A DNA stretch of 33,845 nt. Source: a virus. The notes below the pieces were generated by a model. The model worked only from the letters and a program-made list of their open reading frames with translations. It was not told where the DNA came from and searched no databases. Each line of letters begins with the position of its first letter. Positions within the stretch are counted from its first letter, which is position 1. The stretch is from the IMG/VR virus record IMGVR_UViG_3300030099_002795, positions 1-33,845 of that record; one strand, given 5' to 3'. Below are positions 7,778-16,588 of the stretch, piece after piece. The position numbers and the translations under genes are program-made.

Positions 7778-8004
7778 AGAAGGGCAAAGTAACTAGATTA
7801 GAGAATGGATTTTATGATTATGTGGATGAAGGAAATGTCGTTTGGAGGCTCATGAACATGGGTTATACAATAGGATATGCTTGTGTCATGTGGAGAGGAC
7901 ACAAAAGAGATGAGCCAACAAGTATGCTTAGAGAAGAGATTTGGGCGAGGTCAAAAAAGAGTCTAATAAACATCATTGATGAAAGGAGGAATAAAAATGG
8001 CTAA
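7774..8004 (+). CDS. small hypothetical protein
   Basis: A 76-aa basic protein with no recognised domain. It starts behind AAGGAGG (7760-7766). It ends in IDERRNKNG, where the bases again encode the ribosome-binding site for the next gene, whose ATG (7997) lies inside this one. Tight coupling to both neighbours is clear; the role is not. Confidence 0.7.
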   Translation: MKKGKVTRLENGFYDYVDEGNVVWRLMNMGYTIGYACVMWRGHKRDEPTSMLREEIWARSKKSLINIIDERRNKNG

Positions 8005-9046
8005 ATTAAGATATGATGACTCATGGAGAGTAGAAGGACTAAAGCAACAGTATGTAGATATGAATAGACAAAGAGATACAGAATGTATTAGATGGAGAGA
8101 TGGAGGGGAGACATTAGAAATCCTCAACCGCATAGACGGGTTATCTCCATTAGAATATCTAAGACAAATGAAACAAGCCCTGGGTGATTGTTACATTGCT
8201 GATTTACTGGATATGAATTGTTCATTAGAGGAATATGTTGAGAGGCATTTTGAGGTTAGTTATGAGGATGTTTTAGATGAAAAAGTCCAACTATCTTGGA
8301 TTGATATATTCTCAATCTATGATGAGATAATTGGGAGTATTGAATATATGACCTTGGGAGATTGGTTTTTCTCCGTAGATAATGTGCCTCATTCATGGGG
8401 TTTGGATGAGGCTTATGAGAAGTATCAACAGTGGCTATCATCAACAAATGCCTATGATATATTTTCAACATCACTAAGAATGTATGATTTCTTTTTAGAC
8501 CATCATAGTGGCATGGGATTCATTTATGCCTGTAAAACAAAATCTGGTTTGATAGGAACTTTGAGCGTGAATGGTGTAGATTGGTCTATGGAGGAATATT
8601 CACTAGATACATTCACATTCGATCACAGTTGGGCAAACCATATTACAGGTTTGTTTTACACAAATGTATCTTTTTACTTAGATGATAATCAGTATGATGA
8701 GAGGGTTGAAAAAGCGTTTCGAGATTTACCTATTTCATTGGATTCAGCGCATGGTGCAAGAATTGGAATTGGTCAATACCATGAATACGACCTAAAGAAT
8801 GATGATTTAGGGATTACATACTCAACATTCCGCATGCCTTTGTTTCAAGTCATTAGAATGATTGGATATAAGCCAATGAGTGTTAAAGACTTCTGGAAAG
8901 AAAATAGAGGCTATACAAGTGATAATGGATGGTATTTCCACCTTCCACAGAATGTTAAGAAACAGTTTGACTGGAGATGGCTAGGAAGGAATAATGATAT
9001 ACCCAATACCGATAGGAGTGTTAAAACGGAGAGTGATGAGAGATGA
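7997..9046 (+). CDS. hypothetical protein
   Basis: A 349-aa protein, not recognised. I chose the ATG at 7997 because AAGGAGG (7983-7989) lies 7 nt before it; an in-frame ATG at 7976 would give a longer version without a good site. The sequence is rich in aromatic residues (W, Y, F) and Asp, with no Cys motif and no transmembrane helix. It overlaps the next gene by 4 nt. Confidence 0.78.
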   Translation: MAKLRYDDSWRVEGLKQQYVDMNRQRDTECIRWRDGGETLEILNRIDGLSPLEYLRQMKQALGDCYIADLLDMNCSLEEYVERHFEVSYEDVLDEKVQLSWIDIFSIYDEIIGSIEYMTLGDWFFSVDNVPHSWGLDEAYEKYQQWLSSTNAYDIFSTSLRMYDFFLDHHSGMGFIYACKTKSGLIGTLSVNGVDWSMEEYSLDTFTFDHSWANHITGLFYTNVSFYLDDNQYDERVEKAFRDLPISLDSAHGARIGIGQYHEYDLKNDDLGITYSTFRMPLFQVIRMIGYKPMSVKDFWKENRGYTSDNGWYFHLPQNVKKQFDWRWLGRNNDIPNTDRSVKTESDER

Positions 9047-9294
9047 AATATTATTCAGTAGAAACATTCCACCTGAAGTATGATAGAATGTCAAGTCAAG
9101 CACATTTCCATACAGAAAAAGAAGCAATGGAGTGCTACAATGAAATCATTAAAAGAGGTTTAGAGAGAGGGGATGGAGTTGATGTAAGAGTGATGAAAGT
9201 TACTAAAGATAATGATTCATGGAAGGAAACTTGTGTTGCACAAATGAAAGATGAAGGGAGAGATTTTTGGAGTGATGAAGATGCAAACAGATGA
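9043..9294 (+). CDS. small hypothetical protein
   Basis: An 83-aa protein, mixed charge, not recognised. The ATGA overlap at 9043 and the 14-nt overlap with the next gene place it firmly in the operon. Confidence 0.7.
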   Translation: MKYYSVETFHLKYDRMSSQAHFHTEKEAMECYNEIIKRGLERGDGVDVRVMKVTKDNDSWKETCVAQMKDEGRDFWSDEDANR

Positions 9295-9811
9295 AGAAAG
9301 AATAGCCCTGCAAGCCGATATAACCCAATGGTTGAAACATTGTCAAGAGATGAGGCGTGAGCCTGATTTAGACGGGATTAGAGGTATCTTGGAGTTGCAC
9401 CAAAAGAGCAAAAAGAAACCAAATCAAATAATTACAGTAAATTGTTATTATCCTGGGCCGATGTTGCAGTTTGATATATCCACGATTGAGAATCCCGCTA
9501 CTGGTGCAAGAATCACTATGGCTGATGTTGATGAGATTTACTGCAAACATGCTAAATTGTATGTTCACATTAAAGGAATAGCAAATCCGGTTGAAGTAGA
9601 TTATATTCATGAAACTGAGGCTGATTTCAAGTGGCCTTTAGAAATGGAGATATTTGATACTGAAGGAGTAAAGGTTGCTCATGAGGATGCTACTATTTGT
9701 GGGGTTGCTAAAGTTACAGGCATTCAAGAAGAAGATAATTATGATAATTATGTGGAACTCGCAGAAAAAGTTGGTTTTTTCACACACAACGGTAAAGGTG
9801 AGCGAATATGA
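9281..9811 (+). CDS. hypothetical protein
   Basis: A 176-aa protein. I prefer the ATG at 9281 (GGAG at 9269-9272, gap 8) over the in-frame ATGs at 9251 and 9275. The N-terminal 50 residues are helical and charged; the rest is predicted to be mostly beta strand (alternating pattern around LYVHIKGIANPVEVDYI). No family recognised. Overlaps the next ATG by 4 nt. Confidence 0.72.
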   Translation: MQTDEERIALQADITQWLKHCQEMRREPDLDGIRGILELHQKSKKKPNQIITVNCYYPGPMLQFDISTIENPATGARITMADVDEIYCKHAKLYVHIKGIANPVEVDYIHETEADFKWPLEMEIFDTEGVKVAHEDATICGVAKVTGIQEEDNYDNYVELAEKVGFFTHNGKGERI

Positions 9812-10113
9812 GCAGCCTATTTGTATTAATTAGACATGATGATAGATTGATAGATGATTTGGAGATATTACCAGATGGAGATTATGATACTATCCATGAA
9901 GCGATTGGAGGATATATCACTTACATGCCTAGAAATTTAATGCCAAACCAGTTACCTTATAGAAATGGATTCCGCAAATTATTGAATGTTATTTTAGATG
10001 AAGAAGGAGGATTGAAGAATCTCCCATTCAATAAGAGAGCCACTTTGATGCTAGGTGGCGGTTATCCAATTCTAGGTGATGCAATACTGGAGATAGGAGA
10101 AGTGATTGAATGA
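9808..10113 (+). CDS. hypothetical protein
   Basis: A 101-aa protein, not recognised, no Cys motif or membrane segment. Joined to both neighbours by ATGA overlaps, so it is probably translated by reinitiation within the same message. Confidence 0.7.
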   Translation: MSSLFVLIRHDDRLIDDLEILPDGDYDTIHEAIGGYITYMPRNLMPNQLPYRNGFRKLLNVILDEEGGLKNLPFNKRATLMLGGGYPILGDAILEIGEVIE

Positions 10114-10370
10114 TTGACTTTTCGGAATTAGGAACAGTGAACGTTCACAAAGATGTATCTAAGATAGGAATTTGTATTCAATTCATTCCTAAGAATCAAA
10201 TTGTCGGCTCAAATGAATATATATCTCAATTACATGCTATGGTGGATTTGCTTGACGAATATATCAATCCAAGGGGTGTAGAAAGAACAATCTTGATCCA
10301 AAATAGCGATAGATTTCCTAAGCCTTGCGTGGTATTAGATGGAGTATTTGACGAGAGTGATTTAGTATGA
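10110..10370 (+). CDS. small hypothetical protein
   Basis: An 86-aa protein, not recognised. Alternating hydrophobic strands near the N terminus (IGICIQFIP) and an acidic end. ATGA overlaps on both sides. Confidence 0.7.
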   Translation: MIDFSELGTVNVHKDVSKIGICIQFIPKNQIVGSNEYISQLHAMVDLLDEYINPRGVERTILIQNSDRFPKPCVVLDGVFDESDLV

Positions 10371-10786
10371 ATGAAAACATAGAATTGTGTATAGAAGGAA
10401 AAGATTGTTTTTACAATAACTTAGATGGTAAATTATACTATGAAGGAGATATTGTTCCCGCATACAATTATGGTGGTGGAACTGCATTCAATGGTGAAGT
10501 GATTAAAGTTTTGAAACCAGGATTTGCAGGTCTTGTAAAGATAAAGAAAGAATTAACTAACGGTCAAACAGTAATTGTAGAGTTTGATAATAGAATAGAT
10601 GAAGGTGACATAGAGGAATGGGTTGTAGAACCAATAATGCCGGATGAGGATTGCTATATTATCGCACCTGAACCAGTTGCATGGAGATGGAGTTATGCTA
10701 TGCAAGAAATCCTCAAATCTAATATGGTTAAGAGAGGAAATGCTATGATTGACGAAGCGGGCGATACCTTTCGATTAGAGGAATGA
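10367..10786 (+). CDS. hypothetical protein, probable beta-rich fold
   Basis: A 139-aa protein, last of the overlapping chain. The stretch YYEGDIVPAYNYGGGTAFNGEVIKVLKPGFAG, split by glycine turns, looks like a small beta barrel of SH3 or OB type, but no family can be named. A new promoter follows its stop, so this is probably the operon's end. Confidence 0.72.
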   Translation: MNENIELCIEGKDCFYNNLDGKLYYEGDIVPAYNYGGGTAFNGEVIKVLKPGFAGLVKIKKELTNGQTVIVEFDNRIDEGDIEEWVVEPIMPDEDCYIIAPEPVAWRWSYAMQEILKSNMVKRGNAMIDEAGDTFRLEE

Positions 10787-10788
10787 GG

Positions 10789-10816
10789 CTTTAATAATCG
10801 TATCAGTTTAGGCTTG
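10789..10816 (+). promoter_or_regulatory. leaderless promoter of the chaperonin gene
   Basis: GGCTTTAATAATC is centred about 26 nt before the ATG at 10820, so transcription would begin at the start codon. No ribosome-binding site is present. GGCTTG at 10811 sits 14 nt after the adenine of ATC (10797), a weaker form of the bipartite pattern seen elsewhere. TGAGGCTTTA recurs at 15984 and 19992. Confidence 0.6.
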
Positions 10817-10819
10817 GTT

Positions 10820-12400
10820 ATGCAACCTCAAGCAAATGGGCAACAACCTGTATATATCCTTCAACAAGGAACTGAACAAACTAACGGAAGTGCAGCGCAA
10901 AGAAACAACATTAATGCGGCCAAAGCAGTTGGTCAAACTGTCAAATCTACATTAGGGCCGTTGGGTATGGATAAGATGCTCATAGACCCTGCAAATAACA
11001 TTCTAATTACTAATGATGGAGTATCGATATTAAGGGAGATAGGTATTGAACATCCGGCGGCTAAAATGATAGTTGAAGTGGCTAAAACCCAAGAGAGTAG
11101 ATGCTATGATGGAACTACCAGTGCGGTAGTATTGTCTGGTGCTTTACTAGAGGAAGCAGAACGGCTACTAGACAAAGGGATTCATCCAACAACCGTATGT
11201 AAGGGGTATCGTTTTGCCAAAACTAAATCCTTAGAGTTACTAAATGAATTAGTAGACAAATGTGGAATAAAAGAAAAGATATTCGACAAAGCGTTTTCTT
11301 GTGCTAAGACATCTTTGGTTGGAAAATCTGCTGAGGGTATTCAGCACCATTTAGCATTGTTATCTGCAAATGTAGTAAGAAAAGTAGAGGATATTGAAGA
11401 TATTTCTATCATATCTGTAAGTGGAACTACTGAAGAAGATACTTATTCAATATCTGGAGTGGTTATTGAGAGAGATTTAGCAAGTAATCTAATGACTCCC
11501 GAAATCAAGAATGCAAAGATACTGATGTTAGATTGCGCTATTGAGCCAAAGAATCTAAACTTAGAATCACAAGTCCAGATTACAAATGCGGCGCAAATTG
11601 AAGAATTTCTACTTCAAGAAGAAGAACATATCCGTGACATGGTTGAGATTATCAAATCAACTAAGGCTAACGTCGTATTGACTCAAAAGAAAATAGATGA
11701 TTTGGCTTTGCATTATCTAAAGAAATATGATATTACTGCGGTTCATTCTGTAAAGAAATCCGATTTAGATAAGGTGTCAAAAATTTCCAAAGGTAATGTC
11801 GTTTCTAGCCTTACCAATGAAATAGATACTAATGATTTAGGAACTGCATCTTTCTATGTAGATACTAGATATGACTATGATTTAATTCATGTGAGTAGCG
11901 ACGATTCCCCAGTCTATACTGTAATTGCTTGTGGTGCTACAAAGCATGTTGCTGAGGAAATAGAAAGGGCATTGGAGGATTCAATAGGAGTTGCATGGTT
12001 AGCGATTAAGAATGATTTGCTACCTGGTGGTGGAACTGTTCATGGCTATTTACATCATCATCTCATGTTAGAATCATCAATATCTGGTAGAGAAAAAATG
12101 GCGGTAGAGGCTTTCGCAAACGCACTTTTACAAATCCCTGCGGCTATCGCTGAAAATGCAGGTAAGGATCCAATCAATGAATTAATTGCTCTAAAGGTAG
12201 CAATAAGTGATGAGAATTATTCTTATTTTGTTGATGTTAGTGATGAGCCAACAAATGACGTATTGAAGGCAGAAGTGTTTGAACCAATTGAACTACATCG
12301 TCAGGCTCTAACATCTGCTACTGAGGCAGCAGTTATGATTCTAAGGATTGATGATGTAATTAGAATGAATCCTTCTAATGCCCAACAACCTCCAATGTGA
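10820..12400 (+). CDS. group II chaperonin (thermosome/CCT-like subunit)
   Basis: A 526-aa HSP60-family chaperonin of archaeal/eukaryotic type, full length. Family signatures in order: [11 protein letters not shown] (about 45-55), [27 protein letters not shown] (97-100), [20 protein letters not shown] with VKKSDLDK in the apical part, LEDSIGV where the catalytic aspartate normally lies, PGGG (402-405) and AENAGKDPI (444 on). The usual GDGTT reads YDGTT here; the metal-binding Asp is kept. I use the ATG at 10820, not the TTG two codons earlier, because it fits a leaderless start. Group II chaperonins fold proteins in an ATP-driven double ring; a viral copy may fold capsid or other virion proteins or co-assemble with host subunits (inference). 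Confidence 0.96.
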   Translation: MQPQANGQQPVYILQQGTEQTNGSAAQRNNINAAKAVGQTVKSTLGPLGMDKMLIDPANNILITNDGVSILREIGIEHPAAKMIVEVAKTQESRCYDGTTSAVVLSGALLEEAERLLDKGIHPTTVCKGYRFAKTKSLELLNELVDKCGIKEKIFDKAFSCAKTSLVGKSAEGIQHHLALLSANVVRKVEDIEDISIISVSGTTEEDTYSISGVVIERDLASNLMTPEIKNAKILMLDCAIEPKNLNLESQVQITNAAQIEEFLLQEEEHIRDMVEIIKSTKANVVLTQKKIDDLALHYLKKYDITAVHSVKKSDLDKVSKISKGNVVSSLTNEIDTNDLGTASFYVDTRYDYDLIHVSSDDSPVYTVIACGATKHVAEEIERALEDSIGVAWLAIKNDLLPGGGTVHGYLHHHLMLESSISGREKMAVEAFANALLQIPAAIAENAGKDPINELIALKVAISDENYSYFVDVSDEPTNDVLKAEVFEPIELHRQALTSATEAAVMILRIDDVIRMNPSNAQQPPM

Positions 12401-12403
12401 GCA

Positions 12404-12412
12404 TTTATACCT
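12404..12412 (+). promoter_or_regulatory. leaderless TATA promoter
   Basis: TTTATACC (12404-12411) lies just after the chaperonin stop, with its centre about 27 nt before the ATG at 12434. There is no ribosome-binding site, and GG is absent at the 14-nt offset, so I class it as a plain TATA promoter. Confidence 0.55.
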
Positions 12413-12433
12413 AAAATGCCTCTCTAACTGTTT

Positions 12434-12781
12434 ATGGCGAGAACCAAAAGACTCCGAGTAAAAATTATTGAGATGCTAAGACAATATGGTGAACTAGACA
12501 CTTCTACAATCTACGGAAAGTTGAATGATACTAGGAGTGGGTTTGGGTTAAGGAGTGGTTGCACTACTGCAAGTCTTAACAATATATTAGGCAAAGAACC
12601 AGTTTTCATCAAAACTCGTTCTTGTTATGATGATGATGCGCCTAGATGTCTTGGAAGTATCAATGGCACTTACAGGGTTTCATCTTGGAAATTAAATGAA
12701 CCGTTACTTGCGACTCATCCTGAACTAGCCGATTACTCTACTAATTCATATCAATTGAAAGGTAGAATGAAGAAATGTTGA
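12434..12781 (+). CDS. small winged-helix-like protein, putative regulator
   Basis: A 115-aa basic protein. The first 60 residues (RVKIIEMLRQYGELDTSTIY, then a Leu/Asn-rich helix) look like a winged helix-turn-helix of the kind in archaeal transcription regulators. It has its own leaderless promoter directly after the chaperonin gene and is followed by another promoter, so it is probably a monocistronic regulator (inference). Exact family not identified. Confidence 0.72.
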   Translation: MARTKRLRVKIIEMLRQYGELDTSTIYGKLNDTRSGFGLRSGCTTASLNNILGKEPVFIKTRSCYDDDAPRCLGSINGTYRVSSWKLNEPLLATHPELADYSTNSYQLKGRMKKC

Positions 12782-12804
12782 TATACCCTGTCCCTAGTGG
12801 ATTA
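12782..12804 (+). promoter_or_regulatory. bipartite promoter TATACCCTG...GGATTA
   Basis: TATACCCTG (12782-12790) plus GGATTA (12799-12804) has the same 14-nt offset as the promoters at 1532 and 5053. The predicted start near 12810 leaves a leader of about 26 nt with GGTGA before the ATG at 12836. Confidence 0.6.
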
Positions 12805-12835
12805 ACCGTAGCCTAGATGGTTATGGTGAAAAAAT

Positions 12836-14509
12836 ATGAGCAAGAAATACATTGAAGAAGTAGTTAGTAGCATGAATGACATTGACCCTGAAACTGGGTT
12901 GATACTAGAACTAATTGGTAAGACCTTAAAGAGTAAGTGGCAAGAAGAAAACGGAGAATTCTATAATGCCGAAACTCGTAAGGATATGAAAAACAAACCC
13001 TTGGCGTTTGTTGAAGAAACAGATATACAAATTAGAGTCGGTAACAGATTATACACAGTCAAACCTGCTGAAGAAGGCAAACCAGTAGTATCTATTCCAG
13101 TTGGCATGAGTGATAAGACAACTCCCGCAACAATCCCTAAAGATTGGTTGATGGGTATGCTATTAGATGGTATCATTGTTATGTGTGAAGGAGATACACA
13201 TATTGCACTAAAGTATGTTGAAGGTATCAATTGTGCAATCAACAATGCAATACAAATTAATGAAGATGGTCGAATGAAGATAGACCAAAAGTTACTACCA
13301 GAACCTCACCATGCAGTAGAGATTGCTGAGATGTTAGATTCTTTGAAGAGAACCTTCAAGACTAAATCAGCCGGAACTGCCAAACTAAACTTCACTCTTG
13401 ATGTTCAAGACTTAGAACCTGTTGAAGAAGTAGTAGTTGAGATCGAATCATCCAACCCTGCGGATAGACTAATAGAATACGCAGATAGTTTAACTAATCC
13501 CAATCCATCAACTGAAGCACATGAGGTCATCAAGGGATTTCATACTCCCCTCCAAGATAATGTGCTTACAACGGATAAGGAACATGATAGTGCTGATACT
13601 CCAGACCCATCCCCATCAGCAATATCCGACCCTGCACCAATAGAGGATGAGGTTGCTGATGACCCAACCGAAATCCCTGTTGTTGAATTAACTCCCCTTG
13701 ATGATGCTACTGAGGTTGAAGAATACAATTTCAAGAAGCAACCATTACAATGGATTACTCAAGCGATTGTAACCAATCGGCATGAGGATGACTTGACATT
13801 GACGGCTGATGAATTAGCCGATATGCAAGGAGTTCATGTTCAAACAATCAAGAGAGCATTAGATACTATGGAAAAGACCGATGGTGTAGACATACTGTAT
13901 GATGGTGAAGCATGGCATTCTATGATGCTTGAAACAATACAATGGTGCTATCTATTTGTTAGTTGCACACGGTCAAAGACTGGTCGCTATGCCAGGGGTT
14001 CACCTATCGTTTTCAAGGCAATCCTTGAGGGCAGCCGAGAATATGAGGCTACACGTATATTGTTCACCACTTCACCTCCAATGCAGATTGAAGAAGCATT
14101 AGAGCATGTAACTCCCTCAGTATCAAGTGATGCTGAAATAATTGACTTTGATGCTAGAGCCGAGGCTGAGGCTGAATGGGCGGCATTAGAAAATGACATG
14201 GAGGCTATACCGGATGAGTATTTTCTTGAGGACAAGCCGAGCGCACTAGAGCAAGTAGTGGTTGAGAAAAAAGGCATTTGTGTTCAATGCTCAAAGAAGG
14301 CAATCATGTTCATTGAAACTTCTGTTGGAGGTAGAATGTTTTGCTCAGAAAAGTGTTGGGCTAAATATGTTGGCGAACCTGTAATGCCAGAAGGCCACTA
14401 TGGTTTGAAAGAGAGTGTTGGTATTCCTCAAGACGACCACTTGACTACCCCAAAAGGCAATAGAACCGAGGATTCACATGATATTTCTAAGATGATGGGG
14501 TTGAGGTAA
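12836..14509 (+). CDS. large acidic protein with HTH-like segment and C-terminal zinc finger
   Basis: A 557-aa protein of unknown role. I see an N-terminal unknown domain (1-210), a Pro/Asp/Thr-rich disordered linker (about 220-300), a helix-turn-helix-like segment (TADELADMQGVHVQTIKRAL, about 322-341), a second acidic helical region, and a Cys finger near 480-510 (CVQC...FCSEKCW) resembling FCS-type or treble-clef zinc fingers. This layout suggests a DNA- or protein-binding regulator or scaffold rather than an enzyme (inference). Starts behind GGTGA; overlaps the next gene by one base. Confidence 0.8.
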   Translation: MSKKYIEEVVSSMNDIDPETGLILELIGKTLKSKWQEENGEFYNAETRKDMKNKPLAFVEETDIQIRVGNRLYTVKPAEEGKPVVSIPVGMSDKTTPATIPKDWLMGMLLDGIIVMCEGDTHIALKYVEGINCAINNAIQINEDGRMKIDQKLLPEPHHAVEIAEMLDSLKRTFKTKSAGTAKLNFTLDVQDLEPVEEVVVEIESSNPADRLIEYADSLTNPNPSTEAHEVIKGFHTPLQDNVLTTDKEHDSADTPDPSPSAISDPAPIEDEVADDPTEIPVVELTPLDDATEVEEYNFKKQPLQWITQAIVTNRHEDDLTLTADELADMQGVHVQTIKRALDTMEKTDGVDILYDGEAWHSMMLETIQWCYLFVSCTRSKTGRYARGSPIVFKAILEGSREYEATRILFTTSPPMQIEEALEHVTPSVSSDAEIIDFDARAEAEAEWAALENDMEAIPDEYFLEDKPSALEQVVVEKKGICVQCSKKAIMFIETSVGGRMFCSEKCWAKYVGEPVMPEGHYGLKESVGIPQDDHLTTPKGNRTEDSHDISKMMGLR

Positions 14510-14814
14510 TGGTAGATGAGCCTAAGCAAAACTCAGGCCCTAGAATTACTGTATTTCACAAGAAACCAAAGAGTCGATCTCCGGCAAACAAAGTGTGGGG
14601 AATGTTTCATTCTGTATATGGGCAACCTCCATCTTGGATGAGGATGATACCTGCAAGGAGATGGACTGAGGATTTGAATGGAGAGCCATTATTCACTACA
14701 ACCTCCAGATGGGAGGTATCTTTAGATGATGAAGGAAATAAGATAGTAGTGTTTGAAGGTGCAGCAAAGAAGGTTGTTGAGATGATTAGAACAGGAGAGG
14801 CTATCAATGGGTGA
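14509..14814 (+). CDS. small hypothetical protein
   Basis: A 101-aa protein with a basic N-terminal half (KKPKSRSPANK), not recognised. Starts on the TAATGG overlap with the previous gene; its stop overlaps the next start. Confidence 0.7.
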   Translation: MVDEPKQNSGPRITVFHKKPKSRSPANKVWGMFHSVYGQPPSWMRMIPARRWTEDLNGEPLFTTTSRWEVSLDDEGNKIVVFEGAAKKVVEMIRTGEAING

Positions 14815-14989
14815 TATGGGCTTTGGTAAATGCAGATTTCGTCATAAAGACTGCACAATTGATGCTGAAGTAAAGAATGAGCATGATGTTCCAATGTGCA
14901 AGACTTGTTTCCGATATTGGAGTCTAAAAAAGCCGAGAACAATACCTAGTTGTCATAGTTACCCTTTGGAATATAGTCGTGAGAAGTGA
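14807..14989 (+). CDS. small zinc-binding protein
   Basis: A 60-aa basic protein with C-x6-C ... CKTC (CRFRHKDC and CKTCFRYW), a likely single zinc site. Overlaps the upstream gene by 8 nt. One of many tiny Cys-pair proteins in this genome; function unknown. Confidence 0.7.
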   Translation: MGDMGFGKCRFRHKDCTIDAEVKNEHDVPMCKTCFRYWSLKKPRTIPSCHSYPLEYSREK

Positions 14990-14993
14990 TACA

Positions 14994-15629
14994 ATGGGTC
15001 TATTTCATAGTCCTGGGAGATTCCCTCAAGCACCAAAGACCCCATTGTTTGTTTGTTACATGACTTTAGTAGAAAAGATTCCCATCAATTACACCTTCAA
15101 TGGAACAGTAGGGCATATACCAGTAGTGGGAGAGGTATTTGCATTTATACCGTATTTAGATTTGCCAAATTATGCTCTTGATGAGGAACGTGCCATAGCC
15201 TTCATTACTTACAGTGGTAATAGAGGTTGGTTATCTAAAGATGAAGTTGAAACATTTTTTGAAGATGGAAATAGGAATTTGATAGATTCTCCCACTCCAA
15301 ACCTAGTGTATGAATCCTTTCAACAAACATTTGATGATGCGGGATGGGAAACAACAATCCAGATGTGGAGTGACATCAATTGGGAACAACATTTCCGTAA
15401 GAGGACTGATGATGGTGACATAGATTTGATACCAATAGAGTGGTTTCGAGAATTCAATCCAGTAGATGTATGTGGTTATTGTGGTCATCCAAATCCAAAA
15501 AGATTTGTTGAACCGCAGCCATGTGAAGTTTGTAATTTCGATCCAAAAAAGGATGAAACCGTTGTTGATATGGATGAAGTCGTAGAATCCAAAACATTCA
15601 CAGATAAGTTCTCTAATGAGTGGGGATAA
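14994..15629 (+). CDS. hypothetical protein with C-terminal zinc ribbon
   Basis: A 211-aa protein. I use the ATG at 14994 because it follows GAGAAG; a GTG at 14979 would overlap the upstream gene. The N-terminal 150 residues are not recognised. CGYCGHP and CEVCNFD (about 158-183) form a zinc-ribbon-like knuckle pair. Probably the last gene of its transcription unit, since an AT-rich gap with TATA-like sequences follows. Confidence 0.75.
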   Translation: MGLFHSPGRFPQAPKTPLFVCYMTLVEKIPINYTFNGTVGHIPVVGEVFAFIPYLDLPNYALDEERAIAFITYSGNRGWLSKDEVETFFEDGNRNLIDSPTPNLVYESFQQTFDDAGWETTIQMWSDINWEQHFRKRTDDGDIDLIPIEWFREFNPVDVCGYCGHPNPKRFVEPQPCEVCNFDPKKDETVVDMDEVVESKTFTDKFSNEWG

Positions 15630-15636
15630 GGGAAAA

Positions 15637-15668
15637 TTTTATTTCCTGTAAAATGATGAGGTTATACA
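15637..15668 (+). promoter_or_regulatory. TATA-like sequences before a zinc-ribbon gene
   Basis: The 55-nt gap contains TTTTATTT (15637-15644) and TTATACA (15662-15668). Either could be a TATA box for the ATG at 15685; the second would give a leaderless start. No ribosome-binding site is seen. Confidence 0.4.
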
Positions 15669-15684
15669 ATGGCGGGTATTTAAT

Positions 15685-15981
15685 ATGACATTACCCTCCG
15701 AGTTAAAGGAATCTCCAATACCTATATTTCACATACCAGAAGCAAGACCAAGAAAACCGTCTGCAAAAATCCCCACATTATGGAAATGTGGGCATGATGT
15801 AAATTTAGATTGGGTAGTATCAGGTTACAGGTATTGTCCTTATTGTGGTTCTAAATATCCAAAGAGTCGTTTGAATCTAATAGGCCGTTGGCTTGCTTAT
15901 GCTAAATGGCATCAAGGTTATCATAGAGTAGGCATTACTACTGAGGATATGATGAAACCAGTAGGCATTCACGAAAGATAG
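15685..15981 (+). CDS. small zinc-ribbon protein
   Basis: A 98-aa basic protein with KCGHD...YCPYCGSKYP (about 33-59), a zinc-ribbon pattern with one His/Cys knuckle and one CxxC knuckle. Could bind nucleic acid or protein. It stands alone between two predicted promoters. Confidence 0.75.
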   Translation: MTLPSELKESPIPIFHIPEARPRKPSAKIPTLWKCGHDVNLDWVVSGYRYCPYCGSKYPKSRLNLIGRWLAYAKWHQGYHRVGITTEDMMKPVGIHER

Positions 15982-15989
15982 CATGAGGC

Positions 15990-16015
15990 TTTAAGCCCAT
16001 ACCCCTATTGGATTG
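15990..16015 (+). promoter_or_regulatory. leaderless promoter with GGATTG element
   Basis: TTTAAG (15990-15995), preceded by TGAGGC, is about 28 nt before the ATG at 16020. ACCCCTATTGGATTG (16001-16015) resembles the bipartite promoters, but the distance to GG differs from 14, so this is a variant. Confidence 0.5.
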
Positions 16016-16019
16016 TATT

Positions 16020-16292
16020 ATGAGTTTAAGGTCTTACATTGTTTCAGGTAGTAAATTAGAGAGAAAACTGGAGATAAAGAAAGAAACTGAGTCTTTTTTA
16101 GAACAGTATAACTTAATGCTAGTTGAGTTGCATACTGATAGAGGGATATTGTTAGGCAGCACAAGATATAATGAAATGACTGGCGTTGAAAAATTTGATG
16201 CCCTACATGAAATCGATAGTAGAATAATCAAAGTTAGAGATACCATAGAGAAGGAGGAATTAAGATGCAAGAGAAGATTAAAGTTGTTGTAG
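16020..16292 (+). CDS. small coiled-coil protein
   Basis: A 90-aa protein, mostly charged helix (KLERKLEIKKETESFLEQY and a C-terminal helix ending in KRRLKLL), probably a coiled coil. I use the ATG at 16020, which fits the promoter at 15990, not the upstream TTG. The end encodes the AAGGAGGAATTAAG ribosome-binding site of the next gene. Confidence 0.7.
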   Translation: MSLRSYIVSGSKLERKLEIKKETESFLEQYNLMLVELHTDRGILLGSTRYNEMTGVEKFDALHEIDSRIIKVRDTIEKEELRCKRRLKLL

Positions 16293-16588
16293 ATGACCCT
16301 CTATCTGGAACAATGCTAACATACCTTGGCGAGCCTTTGATAATAATTAGTCCTGTTAATCATGCGGGTTGGCGTAAATTATCTTGCATCATTCCTAATG
16401 ATGTTGATGAACACGTATTCACAAAAGAAGTTCAAGAATTTGTTACTACTAATTTGAAATTATATCGCAATAACAAAATGCGGTATTGGCGTTGGGAGGA
16501 AGAAAGTATTGACGAGGATGGATCGTCAGTTACACTTTGGAGTGTTAATCTAAGAAGTAACAATGATGATGAGGGAGAGGAAGAATAA
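16265..16588 (+). CDS. small hypothetical protein
   Basis: A 107-aa acidic protein, not recognised. A strong AAGGAGGAA site (16251-16259) precedes its ATG inside the upstream gene. The stop overlaps the next ATG (TAATG). Confidence 0.72.
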   Translation: MQEKIKVVVDDPLSGTMLTYLGEPLIIISPVNHAGWRKLSCIIPNDVDEHVFTKEVQEFVTTNLKLYRNNKMRYWRWEEESIDEDGSSVTLWSVNLRSNNDDEGEEE

